Made by a program: the position numbers and the translations under genes
The notes under the pieces: model-generated
Databases searched by the model: none
What the model was told of the DNA's origin: nothing
Seen by the model: the letters and a program-made list of their open reading frames with translations, nothing else
NCBI RefSeq assembly: GCF_001011035.1
Contig: NZ_CP011492.1
Span: forward strand, 4,225,001-4,289,000
Direction of reading: 5' to 3'
DNA length: 64,000 bases
Origin: Streptomyces sp. CNQ-509
GTDB taxonomy: Bacteria > Actinomycetota > Actinomycetes > Streptomycetales > Streptomycetaceae
Shown: in pieces, positions 45,925 to 54,870 of the stretch
How the letters are laid out: each line of letters begins with the position of its first letter
How positions within the stretch are numbered: the first letter of the stretch is position 1

Positions 45925-47088
45925 ATGATCCGATTCGAGCACGTGACCAAGCGGTACCCCGATGGGATTACCGCGGTGGACGACTTGTCGTTCGACGTCG
46001 CCGAGGGCGAGCTGGTGACGCTTGTCGGCCCGTCCGGCTGCGGCAAAACCACCACCCTGAAGATGGTCAACCGGCTCATCGAGCCCACCAGCGGCCGTAT
46101 CGAGGTCGACGGGCAGGACGTCATGGCCGCCGACCCGGTCGAGCTGCGCCGCCACATCGGCTACTGCATCCAGAACGTCGGCCTTTTTCCGCACAAGAAC
46201 GTCCTCGACAACACGGCCACCGTGCCCCATTTGCTGGGCACGCCGCGCGACAAACGGCTGAAGCGGGCGGCCGAGCTGCTGGAGCTGGTCGGCCTCGACC
46301 CGCACGAGCACGGCCGGCGCTATCCCGACCAGCTCTCCGGTGGCCAGCGCCAGCGCGTCGGCGTGGCGCGGGCGCTGGCGGCGGACCCGCCGGTACTGCT
46401 GATGGACGAGCCGTTCGGGGCGGTGGACCCGGTGGTGCGCGAGCACCTGCAGAACGAGTTCCTCAAGCTGCAGGCGCGCATGCGGAAGACCGTGCTTTTC
46501 GTCACACACGACATCGAGGAGGCGGTACGCCTCGGCGACCGCATCGCGGTCTTCGGGAACGGGAAGATCGAGCAGCTCGACTCGCCGGCGGCCGTCCTGG
46601 GCGCACCCGCGACCCCGTACGTGGCCGACTTCGTCGGGGCCGACCGGGGCCTGAAACGGCTGTCGGTCACCGAGATAGAGCTCGGAGACCTGGAGCAGCC
46701 GCCGGTGGTCCGGCTCGACGACGACGCGCGCGGTGCCGCGGCGGCGCTACGGGACGGTGGCGCGCGGTGGGCGGTCGTGCTGGACGGCGAGGGCGAGCTG
46801 CACGGGTGGGTCGCGGCCGACGAGATCGCCAAGGGCGGCGCGGTGTCCGACTACGCGCGGCGGATGGACGCCTGGCTGCCGCTGGGGGCGAGCCTGAAGA
46901 AGGCGTTCGCGACGATGCTGCAGTACGACGCCGGGTGGATCGCTGTGGTGGACGACGAGCAGACGGGCCGCTTCGCGGGCGTCCTGACGCCGGCGAGCCT
47001 GCACGAGGCGCTGCGGCGGTCGATCGACGCGGACGCGCGCGCGGTCGCGCGGGCGGAGGTGGAACTGGACTCGCTGCCGCAGCTCTGA
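45925..47088 (+). CDS. Osmoprotectant ABC transporter ATP-binding protein (OpuCA/ProV-like)
   Basis: 387 aa. Walker A GPSGCGKT at 35-42, Q-loop 'YCIQNVGLFPH', signature LSGGQRQR, Walker B 'VLLMDEP' and H-loop 'VTHDIEEA'. The C-terminal 150 residues (from about 240) resemble two degenerate CBS modules, which in OpuA-type ATPases sense ionic strength. It is transcribed divergently from the permeases and binding protein, an arrangement allowing separate control from one 84-nt region. Confidence 0.92.
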   Translation: MIRFEHVTKRYPDGITAVDDLSFDVAEGELVTLVGPSGCGKTTTLKMVNRLIEPTSGRIEVDGQDVMAADPVELRRHIGYCIQNVGLFPHKNVLDNTATVPHLLGTPRDKRLKRAAELLELVGLDPHEHGRRYPDQLSGGQRQRVGVARALAADPPVLLMDEPFGAVDPVVREHLQNEFLKLQARMRKTVLFVTHDIEEAVRLGDRIAVFGNGKIEQLDSPAAVLGAPATPYVADFVGADRGLKRLSVTEIELGDLEQPPVVRLDDDARGAAAALRDGGARWAVVLDGEGELHGWVAADEIAKGGAVSDYARRMDAWLPLGASLKKAFATMLQYDAGWIAVVDDEQTGRFAGVLTPASLHEALRRSIDADARAVARAEVELDSLPQL

Positions 47089-47193
47089 GGCGCGCCGGCG
47101 GGGGTGGGGGGGAGCGGCAGCACGGGTGCGGGCGCTGCGGGTCCCGTACCGGCCGCGCGACGCCGCTGCGCGGGCCGTACGGGGCCCGCGGTG

Positions 47194-48345
47194 TCAGGGG
47201 AGGACCGGGGCGATGCCCACGTGGTGGGCCAGCCACGTGAAGCCCCCGAGCCCGGCGGGGTCGAGGAGCTCGGCCGCCTGACCCGCGGTGGCGAGCCGCC
47301 GCAGGTAGCCGGCCGGGTCGGTCCTCGCGAGCGCCAGCGGCGGCCGGCTCCCGTCGAGCCCGAGCCCCCGCAGCGCCTCCCGCTGTGACATGAGCAACGC
47401 CGGTCCGCCCCGCTCCGGCGCCGCGGCGGCCACCGCGTCCAGGGCCACGTGCGCCGTCACGTCGCAGCTTCCGTCCGGGACCGGCCTCACCTCCTGGCCG
47501 TCGCGGAACGCCGTCAGCGTGCCGTACGGAGGGCGGGCGGCCCGGGTGTGGGCGTAGTCCGCGGTCAGCGCCAGGCCGGCGGTGAGCGTCGTGAGCGCCG
47601 CCGACCACGCCGCGTCGCGCGGGGCGCCGATCTCCGCGCGGCTGCCCGGCGGCGCACCCGCCAGCGGCCACCAGCGGCGCAGCCACTCCGCATCCGCGCC
47701 GCGGACCTCCGCGCCCAGCCGCTCCGTGCCGTCCGCCGCGACCTCCACGTACCGCGGCACACCCTGCCCGTCCGTCTCCGCGACCTCCACCGGCACGTTG
47801 TCCAGCCACTCGTTGGCGAACAGCAGCCCCCGCACCCCCTCCGGCGGCCGTGCCAGCCACGTGATCCGCCCGTCCGGCTCCTCCGGCGGCGGGCCGACCT
47901 CCACCGCGTACGCCCGCAGCCGCCCGGGTCCCTCGTACGCCGCCAGCACCCCCGTCAGCAGCTCTCCCCGCCCCGCACCGACGTCCACCACGTCCAGCTC
48001 CGCCGGCCGCCCCAGTGCGACCGCCGTCCGCCGCACCAGCTCCGCCACCGCCGCCGCGAACAGCGGCGAGGCGTGCACCGAGGTACGGAAGTGCGCCGCG
48101 GCCCCGGTGCCGGGCCCGCCCCGGCGGTAGAAGCCCTCCGGCCCGTACAGCGCCCGCAGCATGGCCTCCCGCCAGCGCAGCCGGCCACCCGCGCCCGAGC
48201 CCCCACCGGATGCCGTCTCCGGGCCAGGCTCCGGACCCGCCTGTGAGCCCGCCCCAGGCCCAGCCCCCGCCTCCGCGCCCGCGCCCCGTCCGCCCGTCCC
48301 ACCGTTCTCCACAGGCGCATCCTCCACCCTGCGGAGTAGATGCAT
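47194..48345 (-). CDS. MidA/NDUFAF7-family SAM-dependent methyltransferase
   Basis: 383 aa. After a Gly/Ala/Pro-rich lead (15-52) the MidA pattern appears: 'YGPEGFYRRGGPGTGAAAHF', 'VVDVGAGRGELL' (SAM motif), 'FANEWLDNVPVEV' and 'LTADYAHTRA'. Relatives methylate an arginine of the complex I NDUFS2/NuoD subunit in mitochondria; the NuoD-like gene 12 kb away makes this notable, but a link is speculative. Divergent from the sensor kinase. Confidence 0.88.
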   Translation of the reverse strand: MHLLRRVEDAPVENGGTGGRGAGAEAGAGPGAGSQAGPEPGPETASGGGSGAGGRLRWREAMLRALYGPEGFYRRGGPGTGAAAHFRTSVHASPLFAAAVAELVRRTAVALGRPAELDVVDVGAGRGELLTGVLAAYEGPGRLRAYAVEVGPPPEEPDGRITWLARPPEGVRGLLFANEWLDNVPVEVAETDGQGVPRYVEVAADGTERLGAEVRGADAEWLRRWWPLAGAPPGSRAEIGAPRDAAWSAALTTLTAGLALTADYAHTRAARPPYGTLTAFRDGQEVRPVPDGSCDVTAHVALDAVAAAAPERGGPALLMSQREALRGLGLDGSRPPLALARTDPAGYLRRLATAGQAAELLDPAGLGGFTWLAHHVGIAPVLP

Positions 48346-48406
48346 GAGCCAGGGATCGCCCCGCGGACTGACTCCCGCTTACGCGCGCGTGCCTACGCTG
48401 GGTGAC

Positions 48407-49633
48407 GTGCAACGTGTCTACGATTTCCTCCGCCGTCATCCGACGCTGGTCGACAGCTTCTGGGCTGTCTGCCTCGTCCTGATGACCGGTGCCTGGCTGA
48501 TCGCCGTGGACACGGCACCCGAGGACAACGAGCACGCCCCTCTCACCGACGTCGCGAAGACGATCGCGCTGGTCATCGGCATCGGCTACGCCGTCGTCGT
48601 CGCCCTGCGCCGCCGCTGTCCCGAGCGCATGCTGCTCGTCGCCGGCGGGCTCGGCGTCGTGCAGGTCGTGGTGGATTCGAGTCCCGGCCCGGCGAACTTC
48701 GCCATGCTCGTCGTCATCTTCACCGTCGCCGCGGGCGACGTGCCGTGGGCGTCGCGGCTGGCGCTCATCGGCGCCGCCGTCGCGCCCGTGGTCAACCAAC
48801 TGCGGTGGCCGGCCGCCAGCGAGAACTTCGTCCAGCAGACCGTCGGCCTCGCCTTTCTGACGGTCCCGTTCCTGCTCGCCTGGGTGCTCGGCGACTCGCT
48901 GCGCACCCGCCGCGCCTACTACGCGCAGCTTGAGGAACGGGCCGCCCGCCTGGAGCGGGAGCGGGAGACGCAGTCGCGGATCGCGGTCGCGGCCGAGCGG
49001 GCGCGGATAGCCCGCGAGCTGCACGACGTGGTGGCGCACAACGTCTCCGTCATGGTCGTGCAGGCCGACGGCGCCGCGTACGTGCTGGACAGCGCGCCGC
49101 AGCAGGCCAAGGAGGCGCTCACGACGATCTCCGGCACCGGCCGGCAGGCGCTGGCGGAGATGCGCCGGCTGCTCGGCGTGCTGCGCACCGGCGACCCGGG
49201 CGCGGGCAGCGAGTACGTGCCGCAGCCCGGCGTGGAGCAACTGGCGGAGCTGGTCGAGCAGGTACGCGGCGCGGGGCTCACGGTCTCGTTCGAAGTAGCC
49301 GGCTCGCCGCGGGAGCTGCCGAGCAGCATCGAGCTTGCGGCATACCGCATCGTGCAGGAGGCGCTGACCAACACCCGCAAGCACGGCGGCCCCGAGGCGG
49401 GCGCCGCGGTGCGGCTGACGTACGCGGAGGGCGAACTGCAGGTGCTGGTCGAGGACGACGGCCGCGGCTCGCTGCCCGAGCTGTACGAGGAGGGCGGCGC
49501 CGACGGCCAGGGCCACGGGCTCATCGGCATGCGCGAGCGCGTGGGGATGACCGGCGGCGAGCTGGACGCGGGGCCGCGGCCCGGCGGCGGCTTCCGGGTA
49601 CGTGCGGTGCTGCCGCTGAAGACGGCCGCCTGA
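48407..49633 (+). CDS. Two-component sensor histidine kinase, NarL/DesK type
   Basis: 408 aa. Five to six N-terminal membrane helices (about 15-160), then the HisKA_3 dimerisation helix with phospho-acceptor His206 ('ARELHDVVAHNVSVMVVQA') and the ATPase domain ('NTRKHGG', 'EDDGRG', 'GHGLIGMRERV'). It phosphorylates the response regulator encoded 57 nt downstream; the signal is unknown. The GTG is placed 7 nt after a TACGCT -10 (48394-48399), so the message is leaderless; frames open further upstream overlap the methyltransferase gene. Confidence 0.94.
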   Translation: MQRVYDFLRRHPTLVDSFWAVCLVLMTGAWLIAVDTAPEDNEHAPLTDVAKTIALVIGIGYAVVVALRRRCPERMLLVAGGLGVVQVVVDSSPGPANFAMLVVIFTVAAGDVPWASRLALIGAAVAPVVNQLRWPAASENFVQQTVGLAFLTVPFLLAWVLGDSLRTRRAYYAQLEERAARLERERETQSRIAVAAERARIARELHDVVAHNVSVMVVQADGAAYVLDSAPQQAKEALTTISGTGRQALAEMRRLLGVLRTGDPGAGSEYVPQPGVEQLAELVEQVRGAGLTVSFEVAGSPRELPSSIELAAYRIVQEALTNTRKHGGPEAGAAVRLTYAEGELQVLVEDDGRGSLPELYEEGGADGQGHGLIGMRERVGMTGGELDAGPRPGGGFRVRAVLPLKTAA

Positions 49634-49690
49634 CCGGCCGCGGGAACCCGGGGCGGCCCACGCCGCCCCGAGGAGAGAGAAGGGACTCAC

Positions 49691-50365
49691 GTGACGATCC
49701 GGGTCATGCTCGTGGACGACCAGGCGCTGCTGCGCACCGGCTTCCGGATGGTGCTGGCCGCCCAGCCCGACATGGACGTCGTCGCGGAGGCAGGGGACGG
49801 CGACGAGGCGGTGCAGCTCCTCGCCGTGACGAAGGTGGACGTCGTGCTCATGGACGTACGCATGCCGCGCCTCGACGGCGTCGAGGCGACGCGGCGCATC
49901 TGCGCGGACAAGCCGGCGGAGGCGCCGCCGAAGGTGCTGATCCTGACCACCTTCGACCTGGACGAGTACGCCTTCTCCGCGTTGCAGGCCGGGGCGTCGG
50001 GCTTCATGCTCAAGGACGTGCCGCCCGGCGACCTGCTGAGCGCGATCCGGGCCGTGCACAGCGGTGACGCGGTCGTCGCGCCGAGCACGACGCGGCGGCT
50101 CATCGACCGGTTCACCGCCGTGATGCCCGCCCCGGCGGGGGAGCGGGCGCACCCGGAGCTGAAGCGGCTGACGGGCCGGGAGCGCGAGGTGCTGCTGTTG
50201 ATCGCGCAGGGGTTGTCGAACGGGGAGATCGCGGCGCAACTGGTGCTGTCGGAGGCGACGGTGAAGACACATGTGGGGCGGATCCTCACGAAGCTGGAGC
50301 TGCGGGACAGGGTGCAGGCGGTGGTCCTGGCCTACGAGACGGGTCTGGTACGGGCCGGAGGCTGA
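49691..50365 (+). CDS. NarL/LuxR-type response regulator
   Basis: 224 aa. Receiver domain (1-120) with Asp9/Asp10, phosphorylation site Asp55 ('LMDVRMPRLDG') and Lys in 'LKDVPPG'; C-terminal LuxR helix-turn-helix (about 155-217, 'LTGREREVLLLIAQGLSNGE', 'SEATVKTHVGRI'). Partner of the upstream kinase. A C/G-rich hairpin GCCCG-ccg-CGGGC follows about 10 nt downstream, before the convergent ArsR-type gene. Confidence 0.95.
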   Translation: MTIRVMLVDDQALLRTGFRMVLAAQPDMDVVAEAGDGDEAVQLLAVTKVDVVLMDVRMPRLDGVEATRRICADKPAEAPPKVLILTTFDLDEYAFSALQAGASGFMLKDVPPGDLLSAIRAVHSGDAVVAPSTTRRLIDRFTAVMPAPAGERAHPELKRLTGREREVLLLIAQGLSNGEIAAQLVLSEATVKTHVGRILTKLELRDRVQAVVLAYETGLVRAGG

Positions 50366-50487
50366 CGGCGTACGGAGGCCCGCCGCGGGCGTACGGGCAC
50401 GCCGCAGGCACCGCCGGCCCGCCGGTACGGGCGGCCTCGAGCCGTCCGGCGTGCGGAAGGCCGTGCGCGACGCGGCGCCGCCCCGTC

Positions 50488-51576
50488 TCAGCGCAGCAGG
50501 CCCTCCAGCAGCGACCCGCCCAGGCGGGCGACCGCGGGCAGCGACAGTTCGTACTGCACGTACCGCCCGCGGCGCCGCGTGACGACCAGCCCGGCCCTCT
50601 TCAGCACCGCCAGGTGCCGGGAGACCTCCGGAGCCGTCAACTGATGCACGGCGGCCAGCTCGCCCGTCGTCGTCGGCGTCCGCGAGATCGTGCGGCAGAG
50701 CCGGAGCCGCACCGGGTGCGCGAGCGCTTCGAGCCGCAGTTGCAGCGTCTCCAGCGTCGGCGCCCGGGGCAGGTCCGGCGACGGTATCGGGTACTGGATC
50801 ACCGGCTGCCAGCCCGGCGCGTACACCACGAGCACGTGCGGCCAGCCGAACGCCGTCGGCAGGAAGGTCACGCTCTCGCTCGCGACCGCGCCGCCGTTGC
50901 TCAGCTTGTCCGCGACGATCCGGACGGAGCCGTCCTCGCCCTCGTCGAGCCGGAGCGCGCTCGACACGTCCGCCAGCGTCGCCGCCAGGCCCTTGCGCCG
51001 CAGCAGGTCCGTCTTGTGCCGGGCGTCCGCGGCCAGCGAGTGGCGCACCTGCTCCCACGTCTCGTCGAAGAACGCCTCCGCGCAGTCCTCGAAGAGCCGC
51101 CGCAGCCACACCCGCAGCCCGTCGGGGTCGGCGAGCATCCGCTCCACGAACGCCGCCTGCCGCGGGCCGCGGGCGGCCGCGCGCTCGATGGCGATCCGGC
51201 GGACGACCGGGTCGGTGTGCGGCGAAGGGCTGCCGTACTGGTACGCCGGGTTGCAGACGATCTCGAACGCGGCGGTCACGAACATGTCGTCCGGTATCCG
51301 GTCGAGCGCGTCCAGCTCCTCGGCGAGGGTGGCTTCCGGCGCGGCGGGCAGCAGGATGTCGGCCCGCCCGGCGCTCCACAGGAACTCCCCCTCACTCAGC
51401 CGGTCCGCGAGCCCGGGGTCGAGCGCCGCGGCGGTCGCGGTCGTCCACTCGGCCGCCCCCGGGTGGTGCCCGGGCGCGGCGAGCGCGTGCAGAGCGGCGC
51501 CCAGCTCGGCGAGCGGGGAGGGAGTGAAGCCGATGCGCTCGACGGCCAGGCCGGTGATGTCGAGGGTGACGCTCAT
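50488..51576 (-). CDS. ArsR-family regulator with long N-terminal domain (DUF5937-like)
   Basis: 362 aa. The C-terminal 75 residues are a winged helix: 'LEALAHPVRLRLCRTI', 'GELAAVHQLTAPEVSRHLAV', 'GLVVTRRRGRYVQYEL'. The N-terminal 270 residues are helical with 'FGWPHVLVVYAPGWQPVIQY' close to the DNA domain, as in the large streptomycete ArsR-type regulators with a DUF5937 domain. Ligand unknown. The ATG overlaps the stop of the aldolase-like gene by 4 nt, so it may control that gene. Confidence 0.88.
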   Translation of the reverse strand: MSVTLDITGLAVERIGFTPSPLAELGAALHALAAPGHHPGAAEWTTATAAALDPGLADRLSEGEFLWSAGRADILLPAAPEATLAEELDALDRIPDDMFVTAAFEIVCNPAYQYGSPSPHTDPVVRRIAIERAAARGPRQAAFVERMLADPDGLRVWLRRLFEDCAEAFFDETWEQVRHSLAADARHKTDLLRRKGLAATLADVSSALRLDEGEDGSVRIVADKLSNGGAVASESVTFLPTAFGWPHVLVVYAPGWQPVIQYPIPSPDLPRAPTLETLQLRLEALAHPVRLRLCRTISRTPTTTGELAAVHQLTAPEVSRHLAVLKRAGLVVTRRRGRYVQYELSLPAVARLGGSLLEGLLR

Positions 51577-52751
51577 GAATCCATGGTCGGGTACGGGACT
51601 GACAGCGCCGGGGGCCGCGGGCCCCGCACCCGCTCCACCAGCGCCCCCGCCTCCCGTGCCACGTCCTCCGCCGACCACGCCAGCCCCGGCTCCGTCACCG
51701 TGACTTCCGTCACGGACAACCCCGGCGGGTCCCCCGGCTCCGTCCACACCCGGAACAGGCACGTCCCGGTCTCCGCCGCCAGCGCCGTCCCCGCGTCCAT
51801 CAGAGCCTCCGCCCCGTACGGCAGCCAGACCTGGAACTGGTGCGTGTGCGGCACCGCGGGATGCACGCGGAAGAACGGCACCCCAGCCCTGGCGAACCCC
51901 TCCCGCAGCGCCTCCGCGACGACGCGCGCGTGCGCCACGTACGACGGCAGCCGCGGCAGCTCCCGCTGCAGCCCCTCCAGCGCGGCCAGCGCCGCCGGCC
52001 ACTGCTGGAACACCTGGCCGCCGTACCGGTGCCGCCACGCCCGCGCCTCCTCCACGAACCCCGCCGGGCCCGCCAGCGCCGCGCCTGACAGCCCGCCCAG
52101 CGACTTGTAGTACGAGACGTACACGCTGTCCGCGAGCCCCGCGATCTCCGCCAGCCCGCGCCCGAGGTGCGTCGTGCACTCCCACAGCCGGGCGCCGTCG
52201 AAGTGGACGACCGCCTCCCGCTCCCGCGCCGCCGCGACGACCTCCTCCAGCTCCTCCCACTCCGGGAGCACGAACCCCGGCTCGCGCATCGGCAGCTCCA
52301 GCATGAGCGTGCCGAAGGGCTCGCCCAGCGCCCGTACCTCCGCCGCCGTCGCGGCCCGCGGCGCGCGCGTGGGGTGCACGGCGCGCAGCCCGGTGACCAC
52401 CGCGTACGCCGACCGCTCGTGCACCTCCAGGTGGGCCAGCGGGTGCGAGGCGACGACGCGGCTGCCGGTGCGCTCCGCCCAGCAGCGCAGCGCGACCTGC
52501 TGCGCCATGGTGCCGGTGGGGAAGAACGCCGCGTCCTCGCAGCCGAGCAGCTCCGCCGTGCGCTCCTCCAGCTCGCCGACGATCCCGCCGGCGTAGACGT
52601 CGACCTGCTGGCCGAGGTCGACGCCGCCGGGCCTGGCGGTGGCGAGGCGGGCCAGGCGTGCGGCGATGGTGGGGAGGGAGGCCGAGAGGGTGTGCTCGGC
52701 CGCCGCCCACGTCGCGCGCCTGCGGGTCATGAGGTCGTCCGCGTCCGTCAT
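51573..52751 (-). CDS. PLP-dependent threonine aldolase-like / beta-eliminating lyase
   Basis: 392 aa, fold-type I aminotransferase family. 'AFFPTGTMAQQVAL' binds the PLP phosphate, 'VVHFDGARLWE' holds Asp185, and 'YVSYYKSLGGLSG' the Schiff-base Lys216. Such enzymes split L-threonine or allo-threonine into glycine and acetaldehyde, or act on related beta-hydroxy amino acids. First gene of a two-gene minus-strand unit with the ArsR-type regulator. Confidence 0.9.
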   Translation of the reverse strand: MTDADDLMTRRRATWAAAEHTLSASLPTIAARLARLATARPGGVDLGQQVDVYAGGIVGELEERTAELLGCEDAAFFPTGTMAQQVALRCWAERTGSRVVASHPLAHLEVHERSAYAVVTGLRAVHPTRAPRAATAAEVRALGEPFGTLMLELPMREPGFVLPEWEELEEVVAAAREREAVVHFDGARLWECTTHLGRGLAEIAGLADSVYVSYYKSLGGLSGAALAGPAGFVEEARAWRHRYGGQVFQQWPAALAALEGLQRELPRLPSYVAHARVVAEALREGFARAGVPFFRVHPAVPHTHQFQVWLPYGAEALMDAGTALAAETGTCLFRVWTEPGDPPGLSVTEVTVTEPGLAWSAEDVAREAGALVERVRGPRPPALSVPYPTMDS

Positions 52752-52989
52752 GGGCCCAGATCATGCCCGCCGCCGTGCCCCCGCCACACCGGGTTTACGC
52801 ATTGGCCGCCCCTCCGCGCGGGGCGGCACGCGCGCGGAGGGACACGGGCCGCCCCGCCTGCGCGCGTACGCGTGCGGGACGCACTCGTGCCCGTACAGCG
52901 TGCTCAGACACACACCGGCAGCCGCCCCGGCCGCAAGTACCATGAACCCGTACGTCCGGTACCCGAAGCGGACTGGAACGGAAGGCGAC

Positions 52990-53898
52990 GTGAACCCCAG
53001 CCCCACCCCCGAGCCGCAGGAGAAGCCCGCCCGGCTCGCCGTCGGCGTGGTCGGCGCCGGCCGGGTCGGCCCGCCGCTCGCCGCCGCGCTCGCGCTGGCG
53101 GGCCACCGCCCCGTCGCCGTGCACGCCGTCTCCGACGGCGCCCGCAGGCGGGTCGAGGAACTGCTGCCCGACGTGCCCGTCACCGAGCCCGCCGAGGTGC
53201 TGGCCCGCGCCGACCTCGTGCTGCTCACGGTGCCCGACGACGTGCTGCCCGGCCTCGTCGAGGGCCTGGCGGGCACCGGCGCCGTACGGCCCGGGCAACT
53301 GCTCGTGCACACCTCCGGACGGTACGGTGCCGCGGTGCTGGAGCCCGCCACCCGCGCGGGCGGGCTGCCGCTCGCGCTGCACCCCGCGATGACGTTCACC
53401 GGCACCGCCGTCGACGTCCAGCGCCTCGCCGGCTGCTCCTTCGGCGTCACCGCGCCGGGCGAGCTGCGTATGGCGGCAGAGGCTCTGGTCGTGGAGATGG
53501 GCGGGGAGCCGGAGTGGGTGGAGGAGGCGGCCAGGCCGCTGTACCACGCGGCGCTCGCCATCGGCGCCAACCATCTCGTCACGCTGGTCGCGCAGTCGAT
53601 GGAGCTGCTGGCCAGGGCCGGCGTCGGGGCCCCCGACCGGATGCTGGGCCCGCTGCTCGGCGCCGCCCTCGACAACGCGCTGCGCAGCGGCGACGCCGCG
53701 CTCACCGGGCCGGTCGCGCGCGGCGACGCGGGCACCGTGGCGGCGCACATCGCGGAGTTGCGCGTGCACGCCCCGCAGGCCGTGCCGGCGTACGTCGCGA
53801 TGGCCCGGGCGACGGCGGACCGCGCGCTGGCGGGCGGGCTGCTCAAGCCGGAGCTGGCCGAGGACCTGCTCGGGGTCCTCTCCGACGGAGGACGCTGA
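52990..53898 (+). CDS. Rossmann-fold / DUF2520 dehydrogenase-like protein
   Basis: 302 aa. An NAD(P)-binding segment 'GVVGAGRVGPPLAAALALAG' near residue 18-37, 'LVLLTVPDDVL' after it, then the helical DUF2520 half with 'PLALHPAMTFTG' and 'YHAALAIGANHLVTL'. The fold is that of ProC/ketopantoate-reductase relatives. It is encoded 12 nt before panC, a common actinobacterial pairing, so it might act as a ketopantoate reductase; unproven. GTG 52990 is chosen for the 'ggaagg' upstream. Confidence 0.85.
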   Translation: MNPSPTPEPQEKPARLAVGVVGAGRVGPPLAAALALAGHRPVAVHAVSDGARRRVEELLPDVPVTEPAEVLARADLVLLTVPDDVLPGLVEGLAGTGAVRPGQLLVHTSGRYGAAVLEPATRAGGLPLALHPAMTFTGTAVDVQRLAGCSFGVTAPGELRMAAEALVVEMGGEPEWVEEAARPLYHAALAIGANHLVTLVAQSMELLARAGVGAPDRMLGPLLGAALDNALRSGDAALTGPVARGDAGTVAAHIAELRVHAPQAVPAYVAMARATADRALAGGLLKPELAEDLLGVLSDGGR

Positions 53899-53910
53899 GG
53901 GACGGCGACG

Positions 53911-54870
53911 ATGACCGCTCTGCTCGTACACCAGGCCGCGGAACTGCCGGAGCCGCCGGGGGCGCATGAGCCGCCGGAAGCGCCCGGTGCCGCACCCGAA
54001 CGCCCGGCGCGCGCCGTGGTGATGACCATGGGCGCGCTTCATGAGGGTCACGCGGCCCTCGTCCGCGCCGCCCGCGCGGAAGTCGGCCCGCACGGGCAGG
54101 TCGTGGTCACCGTCTTCGTCAACCCGCTGCAGTTCGGCCCCGGCGAGGACCTGGACCGCTACCCCCGCACCCTCGACGCCGACGTCCTGCTCGCGGGCAA
54201 GGAGGGCGCGGACGTCGTCTACGCACCGTCCGCCGACGAGGTCTACCCGGGCGGCGAGCCGCACGTGCGCGTCAGCGCCGGGCCGATGGGGGAGCGGCTG
54301 GAGGGCGCGTTCCGCCCGGGGCACTTCGACGGCATGCTGACCGTCGTCGCCAAACTGCTCCATCTCACCCGGCCGGACGTGGCGCTGTACGGGCAGAAGG
54401 ACGCCCAGCAACTCGCCCTGATCACGCGGATGGTGCGCGACCTGAACTTCCCGGTACGGATCCTCGGCGTGCCGACCGTACGCGAGCCGGACGGGCTCGC
54501 CCTGTCCAGCCGCAACGTGTACCTCTCCGCGCCGGAGCGCCGCACCGCGCTCGCGCTGTCCTGCGCGCTGTTCGCGGCGCGCGAAACGGCGGGCGCGGCG
54601 GGCACCCCGCGGGAAGCGCTGGCCGCGGCGGAGTCCGTGCTGCACGACGCGGGCGCGCTGACGCCCCCGCTGGAGCTGGACTACGCCGCGCTGGTGGACC
54701 CCGCGGACTTCACCCCGGTCACGGACGCCGGGCCACGGACGCCGCAGGACCCGGACGGCACGCCACGAAAGGACGGCCCCGCCCGCGAGGCCGTCCTCGC
54801 CGTCGCCGCCAAGGTCGGCACCACCCGCCTCATCGACAACATCCGCCTCACCTTCGGGGGTGCCAGATGA
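53911..54870 (+). CDS. panC: Pantothenate synthetase
   Basis: 319 aa. 'VVMTMGALHEGHAALVRAAR' carries the HxGH ATP site, 'VFVNPLQFGPGEDLDRYPRT', 'GPMGERLEGAFRPGHFDGML' and 'LYGQKDAQQLALI' complete the set; 'LALSSRNVYLS' is the KMSKS-like loop. It joins pantoate and beta-alanine. An insert of 25 Pro/Glu/Ala residues near the N-terminus and another near 275-290 are longer than in E. coli. It overlaps nadB by 4 nt. Confidence 0.96.
   Translation: MTALLVHQAAELPEPPGAHEPPEAPGAAPERPARAVVMTMGALHEGHAALVRAARAEVGPHGQVVVTVFVNPLQFGPGEDLDRYPRTLDADVLLAGKEGADVVYAPSADEVYPGGEPHVRVSAGPMGERLEGAFRPGHFDGMLTVVAKLLHLTRPDVALYGQKDAQQLALITRMVRDLNFPVRILGVPTVREPDGLALSSRNVYLSAPERRTALALSCALFAARETAGAAGTPREALAAAESVLHDAGALTPPLELDYAALVDPADFTPVTDAGPRTPQDPDGTPRKDGPAREAVLAVAAKVGTTRLIDNIRLTFGGAR

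Noticed and set aside
46667..51379. 1570-codon open frame on the minus strand
   Set aside because: Same reason: it mirrors the ABC ATPase, kinase and response regulator genes and has the repetitive Arg/Ala/Gly composition of shadow frames.
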